The notes beneath the pieces were generated by a model. It was not told the DNA's origin, did not search any database, and saw only the letters and a list, made by a program, of their open reading frames with translations. This document shows, piece by piece, positions 28,978-37,851 of a stretch of DNA of 64,000 nucleotides. This DNA comes from Leptospira jelokensis (lineage in GTDB: Bacteria > Spirochaetota > Leptospiria > Leptospirales > Leptospiraceae), in the NCBI RefSeq assembly GCF_004769635.1, contig NZ_RQGH01000024.1, forward strand, positions 62,001-126,000, written 5' to 3'. Both the position numbers and the translations under genes were made by a program. Positions within the stretch are counted from its first letter, which is position 1, and each line of letters opens with the position of its first letter.

Positions 28978-30213
28978 ATGTCCTTCATGTTTCACCGACT
29001 TCGAATTGCTCCCTTTACCGGGATTTTAATCCTCTCTATTTTGGCGTGTGCTGGTTCCAATTCCGCGCAAAAAAACCCATCACTCCCTGACAATGTGGTC
29101 ACAGCCATGGGAGAGGCCCCGATTTACCAAGGGGACTTGGCCCTTGCCCGTAATAAAGCACTCAAAGATGCAAAACTCAATGCCATCCGCAAATTGGTTG
29201 GAGAACAAATCACAGAAAAATCGGGAGTCTCTGATGGACAATCACTCGGGTCCAAACTCTATGGCAAAACCGATAGTTTCGTAAAAAAATACGACATCAT
29301 CAGTGAAGAACAATGGAAACTCGACACACAAGACATGATCCGGTTGAATGTTCGCTGTGAAGTGGAAGCCACAAAACTTTCGACTGCCGTCGATGCTCTC
29401 TTAGATGATGTAGGAAATCCCCGAATTGCCGTCCTTGTGCAAACCGTTGTGAATGGAAAATCGTATCCCATTGGGTCGGCGACTAACATAGCAGAAGCGG
29501 AACTCATTGAAAAACTGCGTGCCAAAGGGAATAAGGTTGTGGATAGTTCCCAACTGACTGCACTACTCAAAAAAAATCCGAGCCTTGCCAAACTAGACCT
29601 CACTTCTGTGGAAGAAGGAAGCCCACTTCTCACACTCGCACAAGATTCAGGTGCAGAAGTTTTGATTGTGGCAAAGGTGAACACAACAGACCAAAAACCT
29701 GTGGTCTTACCTGGTGGGAAAAAAACTGATTTTTTAAGTTCTGCGGCAACTGGGCCTTACCGCATCATCCAGTTATGGGGTGATGGAAAAATTTTTGGAT
29801 CAGGTAGTTTGGAAGGACGTGGTGCCGACATCACCCAAGAAGTATCCAGAGAACAAGCTGTCAAAGATTGGGCGAACTTAGTGTCTGTCAAAGTGGGAAA
29901 ACAAATCAAAGATGAATGGTTCAAACTCACAGAACAAAACACAGTCATTTTAAAATTCAAAGGATTAGCTTTGGAAGACGCCATCAATTTCAAAAACGAT
30001 TTGATGGAATATACATCCGTCAAACAAGTGAATGATCGCAAAACAGAATTGAACGGATCGGAATGGGAACTGACTTACCCAGGAAAAGAATCTATGTTTG
30101 CTGAAGAATTGATGTATAAAAAAGATTCGAGTTTTCGTTTCTTAAGTAGCAAAACATTAAATATCAATAGCTCAAAACGAGGAGTTGTGGAAATCGAATT
30201 TAAAAATAAATAG
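28978..30213 (+). CDS. LPP20/FlgT-like lipoprotein
   Basis: 411 residues from the ATG at 28978, directly after AGGAGAA (a second ATG at 28987 is equally usable). The lipobox SILAC places the lipidated Cys near residue 22. Then comes an LPP20/FlgT-type N-terminal region (QGDLALARNKALKDAKLNAIRKLVGEQITEKSGVSD), and later a CsgG/FlgT-like middle part (PRIAVLVQ). FlgT-like proteins shape the periplasmic base of the flagellum in vibrios, but here I cannot tell. The promoter at 28928 supports independent expression. Confidence 0.7.
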   Translation: MSFMFHRLRIAPFTGILILSILACAGSNSAQKNPSLPDNVVTAMGEAPIYQGDLALARNKALKDAKLNAIRKLVGEQITEKSGVSDGQSLGSKLYGKTDSFVKKYDIISEEQWKLDTQDMIRLNVRCEVEATKLSTAVDALLDDVGNPRIAVLVQTVVNGKSYPIGSATNIAEAELIEKLRAKGNKVVDSSQLTALLKKNPSLAKLDLTSVEEGSPLLTLAQDSGAEVLIVAKVNTTDQKPVVLPGGKKTDFLSSAATGPYRIIQLWGDGKIFGSGSLEGRGADITQEVSREQAVKDWANLVSVKVGKQIKDEWFKLTEQNTVILKFKGLALEDAINFKNDLMEYTSVKQVNDRKTELNGSEWELTYPGKESMFAEELMYKKDSSFRFLSSKTLNINSSKRGVVEIEFKNK

Positions 30214-30221
30214 TTCGGAAT

Positions 30222-30590
30222 TTACAAAGACGGGCCCGCAGAGAAAAACATCCGAATCTCTGTCGGGTCAAGTGGTTTTGCAAAATATCGCGCCACTTGT
30301 TTTTGATTGATTGCTTCTTCCATTTCATTGGTTAGGTCATAACCGGTTAACAAACAGTATACGATATTAGGTTTCTCAGTTTTTGCTTTGGAGATGAGTT
30401 CAAGACCATTCATACCCGGCATTCGCATATCACTGATGACATATTGGATCTCATCTGTTTCCAAAATTTCTTCTAAGGCTTCTTCTCCTGATTTTGCGAC
30501 AAGCACATCAAAATCATTTCGGAACAAATCCCGAAAGAGATGTAAATTCATGATTTCATCATCGACATAAAGTAATTTCGGTTTTTTCAC
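30222..30590 (-). CDS. Response regulator, receiver domain only
   Basis: Start at the GTG at 30590: GGAGG lies seven bases upstream and GTGA overlaps the kinase stop. The longer frame to 30647 lies inside the kinase gene. 122 residues: acidic pair Asp10/Asp11, phosphoacceptor Asp54 in VISDMRMPG, Thr82 and Lys105. There is no output domain, so it probably signals by protein contact, CheY-like. It is the partner of the histidine kinase immediately upstream. Confidence 0.88.
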   Translation of the reverse strand: MKKPKLLYVDDEIMNLHLFRDLFRNDFDVLVAKSGEEALEEILETDEIQYVISDMRMPGMNGLELISKAKTEKPNIVYCLLTGYDLTNEMEEAINQKQVARYFAKPLDPTEIRMFFSAGPSL

Positions 30591-31867
30591 AAGGATTCCT
30601 CCTTCCATTTTGGTAAATGGATTGTGACGGTTGTCCCAACGCCCCACTCTGATTGGACATCTAAGGATCCGGAATGTTCCTTTAGTATTTTCGACGCAAT
30701 GGAAAGCCCAAGGCCCACTCCCTTTCCTGGTTCCTTTGTCGTAAAAAAAGGTAACTCGATTTGGGGCAAATGTTCCTTTTGGATCCCTGTACCTGTATCC
30801 TGAATCTTGATGGATACAAGTCCATCTGCTGTCGAAGTGGTGATACTCAAACTCCCACCACTTTTTTCCATGGATTGGATGGCATTGTTTACAAGATTGA
30901 GAACGACTTGGTGGAGTTTTCCAGAATTCCCACGAATCGATAGGTCACCATTGGCAAAGGTTGTTTTTACATGGATTTTATCTCGTAGGGAATGGGAGAG
31001 GATGACCAAACAGTTTTCCACCATCTCCTGAACGGAAATGGTTTCATCCTGTGAATCACCACTCCTTGTGTATTGGTTTAGTCCTTTTACAATTTTTGTG
31101 GTCCGTTCGACACCTTCTCGTATGGCCTCTAAATACAATTTCATTTTTCCTTGGAGCACGTCGGAAGACTCGGAAACCTCAAGTAATCCATAATACCCTC
31201 CTGTGATAAAATTGAGAGGGTTGTTAATTTCATGTGCAATTCCAGCAGATAACAATCCAAGACTTGCCAGTTTTTCCGATTCAATCAATTGGTTTTGCCT
31301 TTCACTTAACTCACGTAAGGTTTTTTCTAATTTAGAAGTTCTTTCTTGGACTTGGATTTCCAGTTCCTGGTTATAAGTTTCCAGCCTACGCTCATAATCC
31401 AATCGCTCCAATTCCGCAGCGATCCTTCCTGAAAATATTTGAAATAAAGTTAAAATTTGATCTTTTTCCGTGATTTCTTTTTCATACAAACCTACTATTA
31501 AACCAATGTTTTCTTTTTTAGAATTGTACAAAGGAGTTCCAATGTAACCTTCTATATTCATTTCTGCCAATAAATGATCATTTGGAAATAATTTCTGAAC
31601 TTGGTTTGGATAATAACAAATAGTTGTCTCGAGTACATTGGCACAAGGCGTACCCTCCAATGAATATTCGATATTGTTCACAATTTTACCATGTAAACAT
31701 AAAGATACAGTTTTGGATTCATACTTACTTTTATCAAAAAGTGCGATAAAAACACTATCTGCACCAATGACGGAACTCAGTTTCTCAGTGAGACGATTTA
31801 AAAATTCATTTCCATAGGTATTGGAAACGGCTTCAATGATGTCAGATAATAATTCACCCTGTAACAT
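30587..31867 (-). CDS. Histidine kinase with GAF domain
   Basis: 426 residues, no membrane helix, so cytoplasmic. A GAF domain at about 15-150 is followed by a coiled coil (about 155-195). HisKA follows, with the phosphoacceptor His212 in LSAGIAHEINNPLNF, and HATPase_c after it, with NLVNNAIQSM, DTGTGIQKE and GKGVGLGLSI. The ligand of the GAF domain is unknown. It overlaps the receiver gene by 4 bases, forming a two-component pair. Confidence 0.92.
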   Translation of the reverse strand: MLQGELLSDIIEAVSNTYGNEFLNRLTEKLSSVIGADSVFIALFDKSKYESKTVSLCLHGKIVNNIEYSLEGTPCANVLETTICYYPNQVQKLFPNDHLLAEMNIEGYIGTPLYNSKKENIGLIVGLYEKEITEKDQILTLFQIFSGRIAAELERLDYERRLETYNQELEIQVQERTSKLEKTLRELSERQNQLIESEKLASLGLLSAGIAHEINNPLNFITGGYYGLLEVSESSDVLQGKMKLYLEAIREGVERTTKIVKGLNQYTRSGDSQDETISVQEMVENCLVILSHSLRDKIHVKTTFANGDLSIRGNSGKLHQVVLNLVNNAIQSMEKSGGSLSITTSTADGLVSIKIQDTGTGIQKEHLPQIELPFFTTKEPGKGVGLGLSIASKILKEHSGSLDVQSEWGVGTTVTIHLPKWKEESL

Positions 31868-31918
31868 ATATTATAGTCAAATCACAAAAAGAAAATCCAT
31901 TGTTTGAGGATACATCTT

Positions 31919-32473
31919 TTATTTGGAAGTCTGTTCGGTTTCTTTTGGTTCACTCACCAGTGGCAATTTAGTTTGGTTTACATCAAGGAGTGGCCCAAGT
32001 TCATAGATATTGTGATACCCATAGGCTTTCAGCGAATTATAGGTCGATAGGTTTAGGGATGCCGCAGGACTTTTAGCAGCAAATGCTTGTTCGTTTCCTT
32101 CAAAATTATTATTACAATAAATCAATATCTTTGATTTTGGTTCAGGGATCACAGACGCTAAACTATCTTTTGTGAATTCCGTAAAGGGAAGGTTCACTGC
32201 ACCTTTGATATGCAACAAACGGTATCTATTTTCGCTACGTGCATCCAAAACCACTACCCCATCTTCCGCCATCATTTGTAAAAACTGATCTTCTGTTAAA
32301 CGGTGGGTTTCCCGTTCTGATTCGGAACGGTTGACAATTTTTTTAAATTGTCCGTAATCAATGAGTCGGTTGGGAATGGGTTCCAGTTTTGGTTTTTTAG
32401 CTTGTTTTTGGTTTGGTTTTGCCACCAAAGAAAATACAAACAGAATGAGAACTAGTACGATAACTCGTTTCAT
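31919..32473 (-). CDS. Exported rhodanese-domain protein
   Basis: 184 residues from the ATG at 32473, chosen because AGGGGAT sits seven bases before it. The N-terminus is a signal peptide (KRVIVLVLILFVFSLVAKP). Then comes a single rhodanese domain, with VVLDARSENRYRLLHIKGAVNLPF and an active-site Cys in LIYCNNNFEG. Rhodaneses transfer sulfane sulfur. This one would act in the periplasm, where sulfur-carrier or redox roles are possible. Divergent from the cyclophilin gene. Confidence 0.85.
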   Translation of the reverse strand: MKRVIVLVLILFVFSLVAKPNQKQAKKPKLEPIPNRLIDYGQFKKIVNRSESERETHRLTEDQFLQMMAEDGVVVLDARSENRYRLLHIKGAVNLPFTEFTKDSLASVIPEPKSKILIYCNNNFEGNEQAFAAKSPAASLNLSTYNSLKAYGYHNIYELGPLLDVNQTKLPLVSEPKETEQTSK

Positions 32474-32572
32474 GGTGATCCCCTTATCAGAAAAACAAAC
32501 CCAAGTATACCAAGGAAAATGGCAGGAACTCAAATCTTTTTTCAGCTTGCCAGGGGATTTATCAGGAATTGA

Positions 32573-33094
32573 GTGAAAGGAATGAGTACATTACGCGCTG
32601 TTATCAAAACAAATAAAGGAGAAATCCGAATCGATCTCACTCCTGACAAAACTCCAAACACTGTTGCCAATTTTGTCAACTTAGCCCAAAGGAAATTTTA
32701 CGATGGTTTGAAATTCCACCGGGTCATTGCTGATTTTATGATCCAAGGTGGTTGCCCCCTAGGAACGGGAACCGGCGGACCTGGTTATAAATTCCGAGAT
32801 GAATTTGATTCTAGTTTGAAACACAACAAACCTGGGGTGCTTTCGATGGCAAATGCAGGGCCAGGGACCAATGGAAGTCAATTTTTTATCACCCATGTCC
32901 CTACCCCATGGCTCGATGGAAAACATTCGGTATTTGGTTCCGTGGTGGATGCTTCTGACCAAGAAGTGGTGGATGCCATCAGACAAGGTGATGTGATGGA
33001 ATCGATCACAATTGAAGGCGATGTGACAGGTGTATTTGCCGTTGCAAAACCATACTTGGAAGAATGGAACGCGGTCTTAGATTCTAAAAAATAA
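32573..33094 (+). CDS. Cyclophilin-type peptidyl-prolyl cis-trans isomerase
   Basis: 173 residues from the GTG at 32573, which has AGGA five bases upstream. The ATG at 32582 is also possible but has no spacer after its AAGGA. The cyclophilin signature is clear: [40 protein letters not shown] and [10 protein letters not shown]. It catalyses proline isomerisation during protein folding. There is no signal peptide, so it is cytoplasmic. Forty-two bases after it begins the ArfA-like ORF. Confidence 0.94.
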   Translation: MKGMSTLRAVIKTNKGEIRIDLTPDKTPNTVANFVNLAQRKFYDGLKFHRVIADFMIQGGCPLGTGTGGPGYKFRDEFDSSLKHNKPGVLSMANAGPGTNGSQFFITHVPTPWLDGKHSVFGSVVDASDQEVVDAIRQGDVMESITIEGDVTGVFAVAKPYLEEWNAVLDSKK

Positions 33095-33135
33095 AACTTG
33101 CTCTTTTTTGGCCAAAGAATCCTAGTCTAAAGGCT

Positions 33136-33294
33136 ATGAAAGAGGCTAAAAAACCGAAACCAATCTCCCAAATCAAATTGGCTTCGAGGACCATTTTCTC
33201 CTTGAAACCAACAAAAGTCAAACCGTCCAAAAAAATCTATTCCCGAAAAGGCAAAAACGACCTTTCGGGAATTTTTTTTATTCTAAACGTTTAA
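33136..33294 (+). CDS. ArfA-like ribosome rescue factor candidate, terminator inside its ORF
   Basis: 52-residue basic ORF from the ATG at 33136; a TAAAGG lies two bases upstream, a short spacing. Residues 33-40 read KIYSRKGK. I recall E. coli ArfA having GSYMRKGK in the equivalent place, and a Phe 14 residues before the Tyr is shared (Phe21 and Tyr35 here). ArfA recruits RF2 to ribosomes stalled on stop-less mRNA. The intrinsic terminator at 33240-33279 lies before the stop codon at 33292-33294, so most transcripts should lack a stop, as for ArfA. Function is inference; ArfA is best known from beta- and gamma-proteobacteria. Confidence 0.55.
   Translation: MKEAKKPKPISQIKLASRTIFSLKPTKVKPSKKIYSRKGKNDLSGIFFILNV
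33240..33279 (+). terminator. Intrinsic terminator inside the ArfA-like ORF
   Basis: TTCCCGAAAAGG (33240-33251) pairs with CCTTTCGGGAA (33261-33271) with one unpaired A, a stem of about 11 pairs and a 9-base loop, then eight T at 33272-33279. It lies after the conserved basic motif (residues 33-40) and 13-20 bases before the stop codon. It would end both the cyclophilin transcript and the ArfA-like mRNA. Confidence 0.9.
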
Positions 33295-33382
33295 TCGTTT
33301 GTTTTCGTTAACGTTTTACCTCTTCCTTCCTTTCCCTCTTTCCCATTTCCCTTTTTCACCATGAAATTCACCTAAAGAGAGT

Positions 33383-35236
33383 TTACCTTTCCATCTCACT
33401 CCAGCTATCTTTCCCTAGTTCTTCTTCTTTTCCTAAATCAACAAACATCAATCGCTCTAATTCAGTATTCCTTTGTTTTGCCAAACTGATGTACTGGACA
33501 CGATCTTTACGTAGGGCAAATAGTTCCTGGAAGGTTTCATCGTCATGAGCCAAAAAAATATTTTTAGCACGTTCTGCTGCATAGGAACGTGTGCCGAGTA
33601 GTTTTAAGACATCCGCACCGAGTTTGACAGCTGTTTCTCTTGTTTCCCTGTAGATGTAATCTAAACCCATTTCTTTTAAATCATACGCTTCTTCTCTATC
33701 GCCAGCTCTTGCCACAATTTGAATGTTTGGGTAATGGTGTTTCACATTCCGAATGAGTTCCTGTTGTTTTTCAGGATGGTCCAGTGCAGCAATTAGAACT
33801 TTAGCATGTTCTAAACCAGCATTTTCCAAAAGTTCAAGTCTTGTGGCATCACCAAAAAAAACTTTAAATCCAAAACGACCAAGCATTTCGACCCGGTCTG
33901 CATCATAGTCCAAAATTGTGATACCCACTCCATGGGATTTTAAAAAACGACCGACCATATTTCCAAATCGCCCAAACCCACAAATAATGATTGGATTTTC
34001 TTCCTTTTCAATTGAGTTACTTGATTCTTTTTTCGGTGCCTTAGATTGTAAGAACTCAAAAAATGTTTTTTCGTATAACAATAATAAAATTGGAGTACAT
34101 GCCATGCTCAAGGCAACACAAGCAACAAGGATCACTGTTGTTTCTTTATTAAAAATCCCAAGACCTTCTGAATAACCAAACAATACAAAAGAAAATTCAC
34201 CTACCTGTGATAAAGCAAGAGACATGTATAAATTTTGGTCTAAAGGAAGTTTAAATAAAAAACCAAGGATTAATAATACAAATGCTTTGGCGAAAATGAT
34301 TCCAGATACAATTCCCAAAATGGTCATGGGGTGTTCCATTACGACTGGTAGGTCCATCGAAGCACCAACACTTAAAAAAAATAAACCAAGAAGTAAACCT
34401 TTAAAGGGTTCAATATTACTTTCTAATTCATGTCGAAATTCACTACTTGCGAGCACTACACCTGCAAGGAAGGTTCCAAGGGCCGCTGATACACCGACTG
34501 CACCCATAAGGACCGAAATCGCAATCACAAGTAATAAACTAGCTCCTGTAAAGATCTCTCGACTACCCGATTTTGCAATCAACCGAAAGAGTGGACTGAG
34601 TAAATACCGACCAACCAAAATTATACCCAATACAACAAAGAGGACAACAAGTGTTTTTTGGTAAGCTGGTAAATGATCCACCAAAGAATGGCTGTGTTCC
34701 GAAACCTCTGTCGACTGACCACTTAACATTGGGAAGATGGCTAGAATCGGAATGACTGCCATATCTTGGAATAACAAAATGGAAAAGGAAGCCTGACCAG
34801 AAACTGATTTCATCAATCCTTTTTCTTTTAAGGTCTGTAAAACAATGGCGGTAGAGGATAAAGACAAAATTAGTCCCAAAGCCAAAGAAGATTTCCATGA
34901 ATATTGGAAATACACTCCGAGGACAAAAACAAAGACCGTTGTGAATACGAGTTGCAAACCACCTAGGCCGAGTAACCAAAATTTCAATCGCCAAAGTAAA
35001 TTTAATTCTAACTCCAAACCAATGGCAAACAACATCATCACAACACCGAACTCGGCAAAGTGTAATAAGTCTTTTCCTTCCGTGCCCACAAACCCAAACA
35101 CAAATGGCCCAATGACAATGCCTGCAACCAAATAACCGAGAACTGTCCCAAGTCCAAAACGATTGGCAATCGGAACCATAATGATGGCACTTGTTAAATA
35201 GATCATTGCTTGAATGAAAAAATTGACTTCACCCAT
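33383..35236 (-). CDS. Kef-type monovalent cation/proton antiporter (CPA2)
   Basis: 617 residues: about 12 membrane helices (roughly 5-395) with the CPA2 pattern, then a cytoplasmic RCK/TrkA-N domain (about 410-535) that begins IIICGFGRFGNMVGRFL, a dinucleotide-binding glycine motif. The family exports potassium or sodium in exchange for protons and is gated by nucleotide or, for KefB/C, by glutathione adducts. The next gene encodes a KefF-like quinone reductase, matching the KefC-KefF pairing. The starts overlap by 8 bases. Confidence 0.9.
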   Translation of the reverse strand: MGEVNFFIQAMIYLTSAIIMVPIANRFGLGTVLGYLVAGIVIGPFVFGFVGTEGKDLLHFAEFGVVMMLFAIGLELELNLLWRLKFWLLGLGGLQLVFTTVFVFVLGVYFQYSWKSSLALGLILSLSSTAIVLQTLKEKGLMKSVSGQASFSILLFQDMAVIPILAIFPMLSGQSTEVSEHSHSLVDHLPAYQKTLVVLFVVLGIILVGRYLLSPLFRLIAKSGSREIFTGASLLLVIAISVLMGAVGVSAALGTFLAGVVLASSEFRHELESNIEPFKGLLLGLFFLSVGASMDLPVVMEHPMTILGIVSGIIFAKAFVLLILGFLFKLPLDQNLYMSLALSQVGEFSFVLFGYSEGLGIFNKETTVILVACVALSMACTPILLLLYEKTFFEFLQSKAPKKESSNSIEKEENPIIICGFGRFGNMVGRFLKSHGVGITILDYDADRVEMLGRFGFKVFFGDATRLELLENAGLEHAKVLIAALDHPEKQQELIRNVKHHYPNIQIVARAGDREEAYDLKEMGLDYIYRETRETAVKLGADVLKLLGTRSYAAERAKNIFLAHDDETFQELFALRKDRVQYISLAKQRNTELERLMFVDLGKEEELGKDSWSEMER

Positions 35237-35771
35237 TGTTGGCCTCTAAAGTTTCTAAAATAAAATTTTTATACCGAATGGATTCTTTTTGGAATTCATC
35301 TTCTTTTAGGTGAAAAGTCCCTTGCACTAAAAATGGTTTTTGGTATTCCATTTTGCAGAGTTCTGCCGTCCTTTGGAAAGGCAAAAGGAAATCCTCAATC
35401 AAATGACCGTGGAATCCTTCTTTAGAATAAGCAGATTTTGAACCACCAGTAGTGATCGCTTGGATCCATTTTTTTCCCTTTAAAAAATTTCCATTTTTAC
35501 CATAAGCCCAACCATCTTCCAAAACGGAATCGATCCATTGTTTTAAAAGAGGTGGGCAACTGTACCAGTAAAACGGGTGTTGGAATAAAATGATATCATG
35601 ACTGAGTAAATAGGTTTGTTCTTCTTTGACGTTGATCGTAAAATGTGGGTATAGTTCGTATAAATCTCGTAATGTGATCTGATCCGATTGAGGAATCGAA
35701 TCCAATAACATTTGATTCGCTTTGGAACGCTCCAAATAAGGATGGGCCAACAAAATTAAAATCTTTGCCAT
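35229..35771 (-). CDS. KefF-like NAD(P)H quinone oxidoreductase
   Basis: 180 residues from the ATG at 35771; a longer frame to 35807 exists but lacks homology. The flavodoxin-like fold shows the motifs AKILILLAHPYLERSKAN, FYWYSCPPLLKQWIDSV and the TTGGSKSAY loop of the KefF/MdaB family, which binds FMN. KefF activates KefC in E. coli; the antiporter gene overlaps it by 8 bases, so a similar partnership is likely. Confidence 0.85.
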   Translation of the reverse strand: MAKILILLAHPYLERSKANQMLLDSIPQSDQITLRDLYELYPHFTINVKEEQTYLLSHDIILFQHPFYWYSCPPLLKQWIDSVLEDGWAYGKNGNFLKGKKWIQAITTGGSKSAYSKEGFHGHLIEDFLLPFQRTAELCKMEYQKPFLVQGTFHLKEDEFQKESIRYKNFILETLEANNG

Positions 35772-35828
35772 AAAGGTTAAAGGAATAAGGCATTTCCAAG
35801 GAAGCAAACCTTAAATTCCCGATTTCTA

Positions 35829-37469
35829 TTGACCGTTTCTAAAAAAATTCCAAATTCGACTTTTGTGGGAAATTTGTTTCTGATTTTGTTTTTTTCTAGT
35901 TTTGTTTCTGAAGACTTGACTTGCATCAGTGCAGGAATTCTCGCCAATGAAAACAAACTCTCCTTACTCTTTGCAATTCTTTTCACAGGGATTGGTATTT
36001 TCATAGGTGACTTAGGATTGTATGGAGTCGGGTATTACTTCAAATCTATTTTCCAAAAATGGAATCCAATCCAAAGGTATGAGAATTCGTTAACAAACCA
36101 TTCTATTTTCAAAAAATGGCAAGATCATTTTGTTTGGTCCATATTTGTCTCAAGGTTCCTACCAGGGACACGTTTGCCATTGTACCTACTCAGTGGGTAT
36201 TTCCGTATGCCTTTTCTCATTTTTACAAGTATCAGTTTTTTGGCAGTATCCCTCTGGACTTCCGCTTTTGTTTCCTTCGTTTTCCTTTATGGCAAATGGG
36301 TTTCAAAATATTTTACCCACCAATCATTTGTTTTGTGGGCAATACTAGTTGGACTTAGTTTTTATTTTTGTTACCAATCCATTTTGATTCTTATTTTTCC
36401 AGAGAAACGAAAAAAGTTACAACTTTTCCTTTTGAAATACTCAAAATTAGAATTTTGGCCGAGTGTCCTATTTTACCTTCCCCTTGTTCCTTATCTCATC
36501 TACTTAAGTTTAAGACACCGTGGCATTCGTTACCTAACAACGACAAACCCAGGCATATTCGCCTCAGGGATCGCTGGTGAATCCAAATCCGAAATCTTAG
36601 CTTTAATTCCAAAACCATTTGTTGCCAAATATTTGCTCCTAAAGAAACAAGAAGGATCAAAAGATAAAAAAGTTCAAATTTGGATGAAACAAAACCAATT
36701 GCGCTTCCCGATCATCGCAAAACCAGACATAGGGGAACGAGGCCTATTGGTTCATAAAATCCAAAACCAAAACGAATTATCAAATTTATTCCAATCCTAT
36801 CCGATGGATTGGTTGTTACAAGAGTATGTGAAGGGCCCTTTTGAAGTAGGAGTATTTTACTTTCGCCGGCCCCAAGAGAAAAGTGGACAGTTATTTTCCA
36901 TTACCGAGAAAGTGTTTCCAAAACTCACAGGAGATGGGATTGCAACCATCGAAACCTTACTCCGAAACCACCCTCGTTATCGTTTCCAATTTGAAACTCA
37001 TAAAAAACACAACCATTTCCAATTACAAAGAATCATTCCCAATGGGGAAACCGTTTCCATTGGATCCATTGGGAACCATATCCAAGGTTGCCTCTTCCAG
37101 GATGGTGAATTCTATCGGACCAAAAACCTGGAACGAAAAATTGTAAAAATTGGAGATGCCACAAAAGGTTTTTATTTTGGAAGGTTTGACATTCGTTTTT
37201 CCAATCAAAAAGATTTTCTAAATGGAAACAATTTCAAAATCATCGAATTAAACGGAGTCACAAGTGAATCCACAAACCTTTATGATCCCAAATTTTCTAT
37301 TTTGCAAAGTTATTCCATTTTATACAAACAATGGAAACTCATTTATGAAATCGGTGTTGCCAATTTTCGAAACGGACAGAATTTAACACCCTATCGTACC
37401 TTGTTCCAATTACTCAGTGACCATAAAAAGTACAGAAGGACATTTACTCTTACCGAAAAAAATCTTTGA
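35829..37469 (+). CDS. DedA-like membrane domain fused to an ATP-grasp domain
   Basis: 546 residues. The start is a TTG at 35829 with no clear Shine-Dalgarno, so it is uncertain. Residues about 15-200 carry the DedA/SNARE-associated fold: GDLGLYGVGYY, FVSRFLPGTRLPLYLLSGYFRMP. More helices lie to about 230. The cytoplasmic part from about 270 resembles an ATP-grasp fold: FPIIAKPDIGERG, LLQEYVKGPFEVGVFYF, and a late RFDIRF with ELNGVTSEST. ATP-grasp enzymes make amide or ester bonds to carboxylates. The fusion suggests a membrane-coupled ligase with unknown substrate. It overlaps the DoxX stop by 20 bases. Confidence 0.75.
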   Translation: MTVSKKIPNSTFVGNLFLILFFSSFVSEDLTCISAGILANENKLSLLFAILFTGIGIFIGDLGLYGVGYYFKSIFQKWNPIQRYENSLTNHSIFKKWQDHFVWSIFVSRFLPGTRLPLYLLSGYFRMPFLIFTSISFLAVSLWTSAFVSFVFLYGKWVSKYFTHQSFVLWAILVGLSFYFCYQSILILIFPEKRKKLQLFLLKYSKLEFWPSVLFYLPLVPYLIYLSLRHRGIRYLTTTNPGIFASGIAGESKSEILALIPKPFVAKYLLLKKQEGSKDKKVQIWMKQNQLRFPIIAKPDIGERGLLVHKIQNQNELSNLFQSYPMDWLLQEYVKGPFEVGVFYFRRPQEKSGQLFSITEKVFPKLTGDGIATIETLLRNHPRYRFQFETHKKHNHFQLQRIIPNGETVSIGSIGNHIQGCLFQDGEFYRTKNLERKIVKIGDATKGFYFGRFDIRFSNQKDFLNGNNFKIIELNGVTSESTNLYDPKFSILQSYSILYKQWKLIYEIGVANFRNGQNLTPYRTLFQLLSDHKKYRRTFTLTEKNL

Positions 37470-37851
37470 TATAGGGAATTTTCTTTCGTTCTGAATATGT
37501 AAGGTACAAAGAAAGCACAAAAACAAGGACTGCCAAACTAAACAAAAGTCCTCCATCTCCCATCACAACAATTCCCAAAAAAACAAAATGGGAAAGAATG
37601 GCACCTAACATTAAATTAAATGCTAACAATGCCCCAAGCCAAACCAACTGGGGAATCAGCAACAAAATCACACAAATCGTTTCCATAATGGCAAGTCCAA
37701 TTCTACCCCAAGGTTCCATCGCAAGTGTGGTAAAAATGTACACTGACTCTTCTGAGCCTGTATATTTAAAATACAATGTTTGCCCAATGATGAGGATCAC
37801 CAAAATTCGAATTAGGTGGAACAATGCAGGGTGGAATAAAATTGATTTCAT
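37450..37851 (-). CDS. DoxX-family membrane protein
   Basis: 133 residues with four hydrophobic helices (about 8-27, 45-68, 70-92 and 96-118). WGRIGLAIMETICVILLLIPQ and ILSHFVFLGIVVMGDGGLLFSLAVLV match the DoxX/DoxD-like small membrane protein pattern. The function in bacteria is mostly unknown; some members serve thiosulfate or redox stress. The start overlaps the hydrolase stop by 4 bases, so the two genes are probably co-transcribed. Confidence 0.8.
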   Translation of the reverse strand: MKSILFHPALFHLIRILVILIIGQTLYFKYTGSEESVYIFTTLAMEPWGRIGLAIMETICVILLLIPQLVWLGALLAFNLMLGAILSHFVFLGIVVMGDGGLLFSLAVLVFVLSLYLTYSERKKIPYIKDFFR

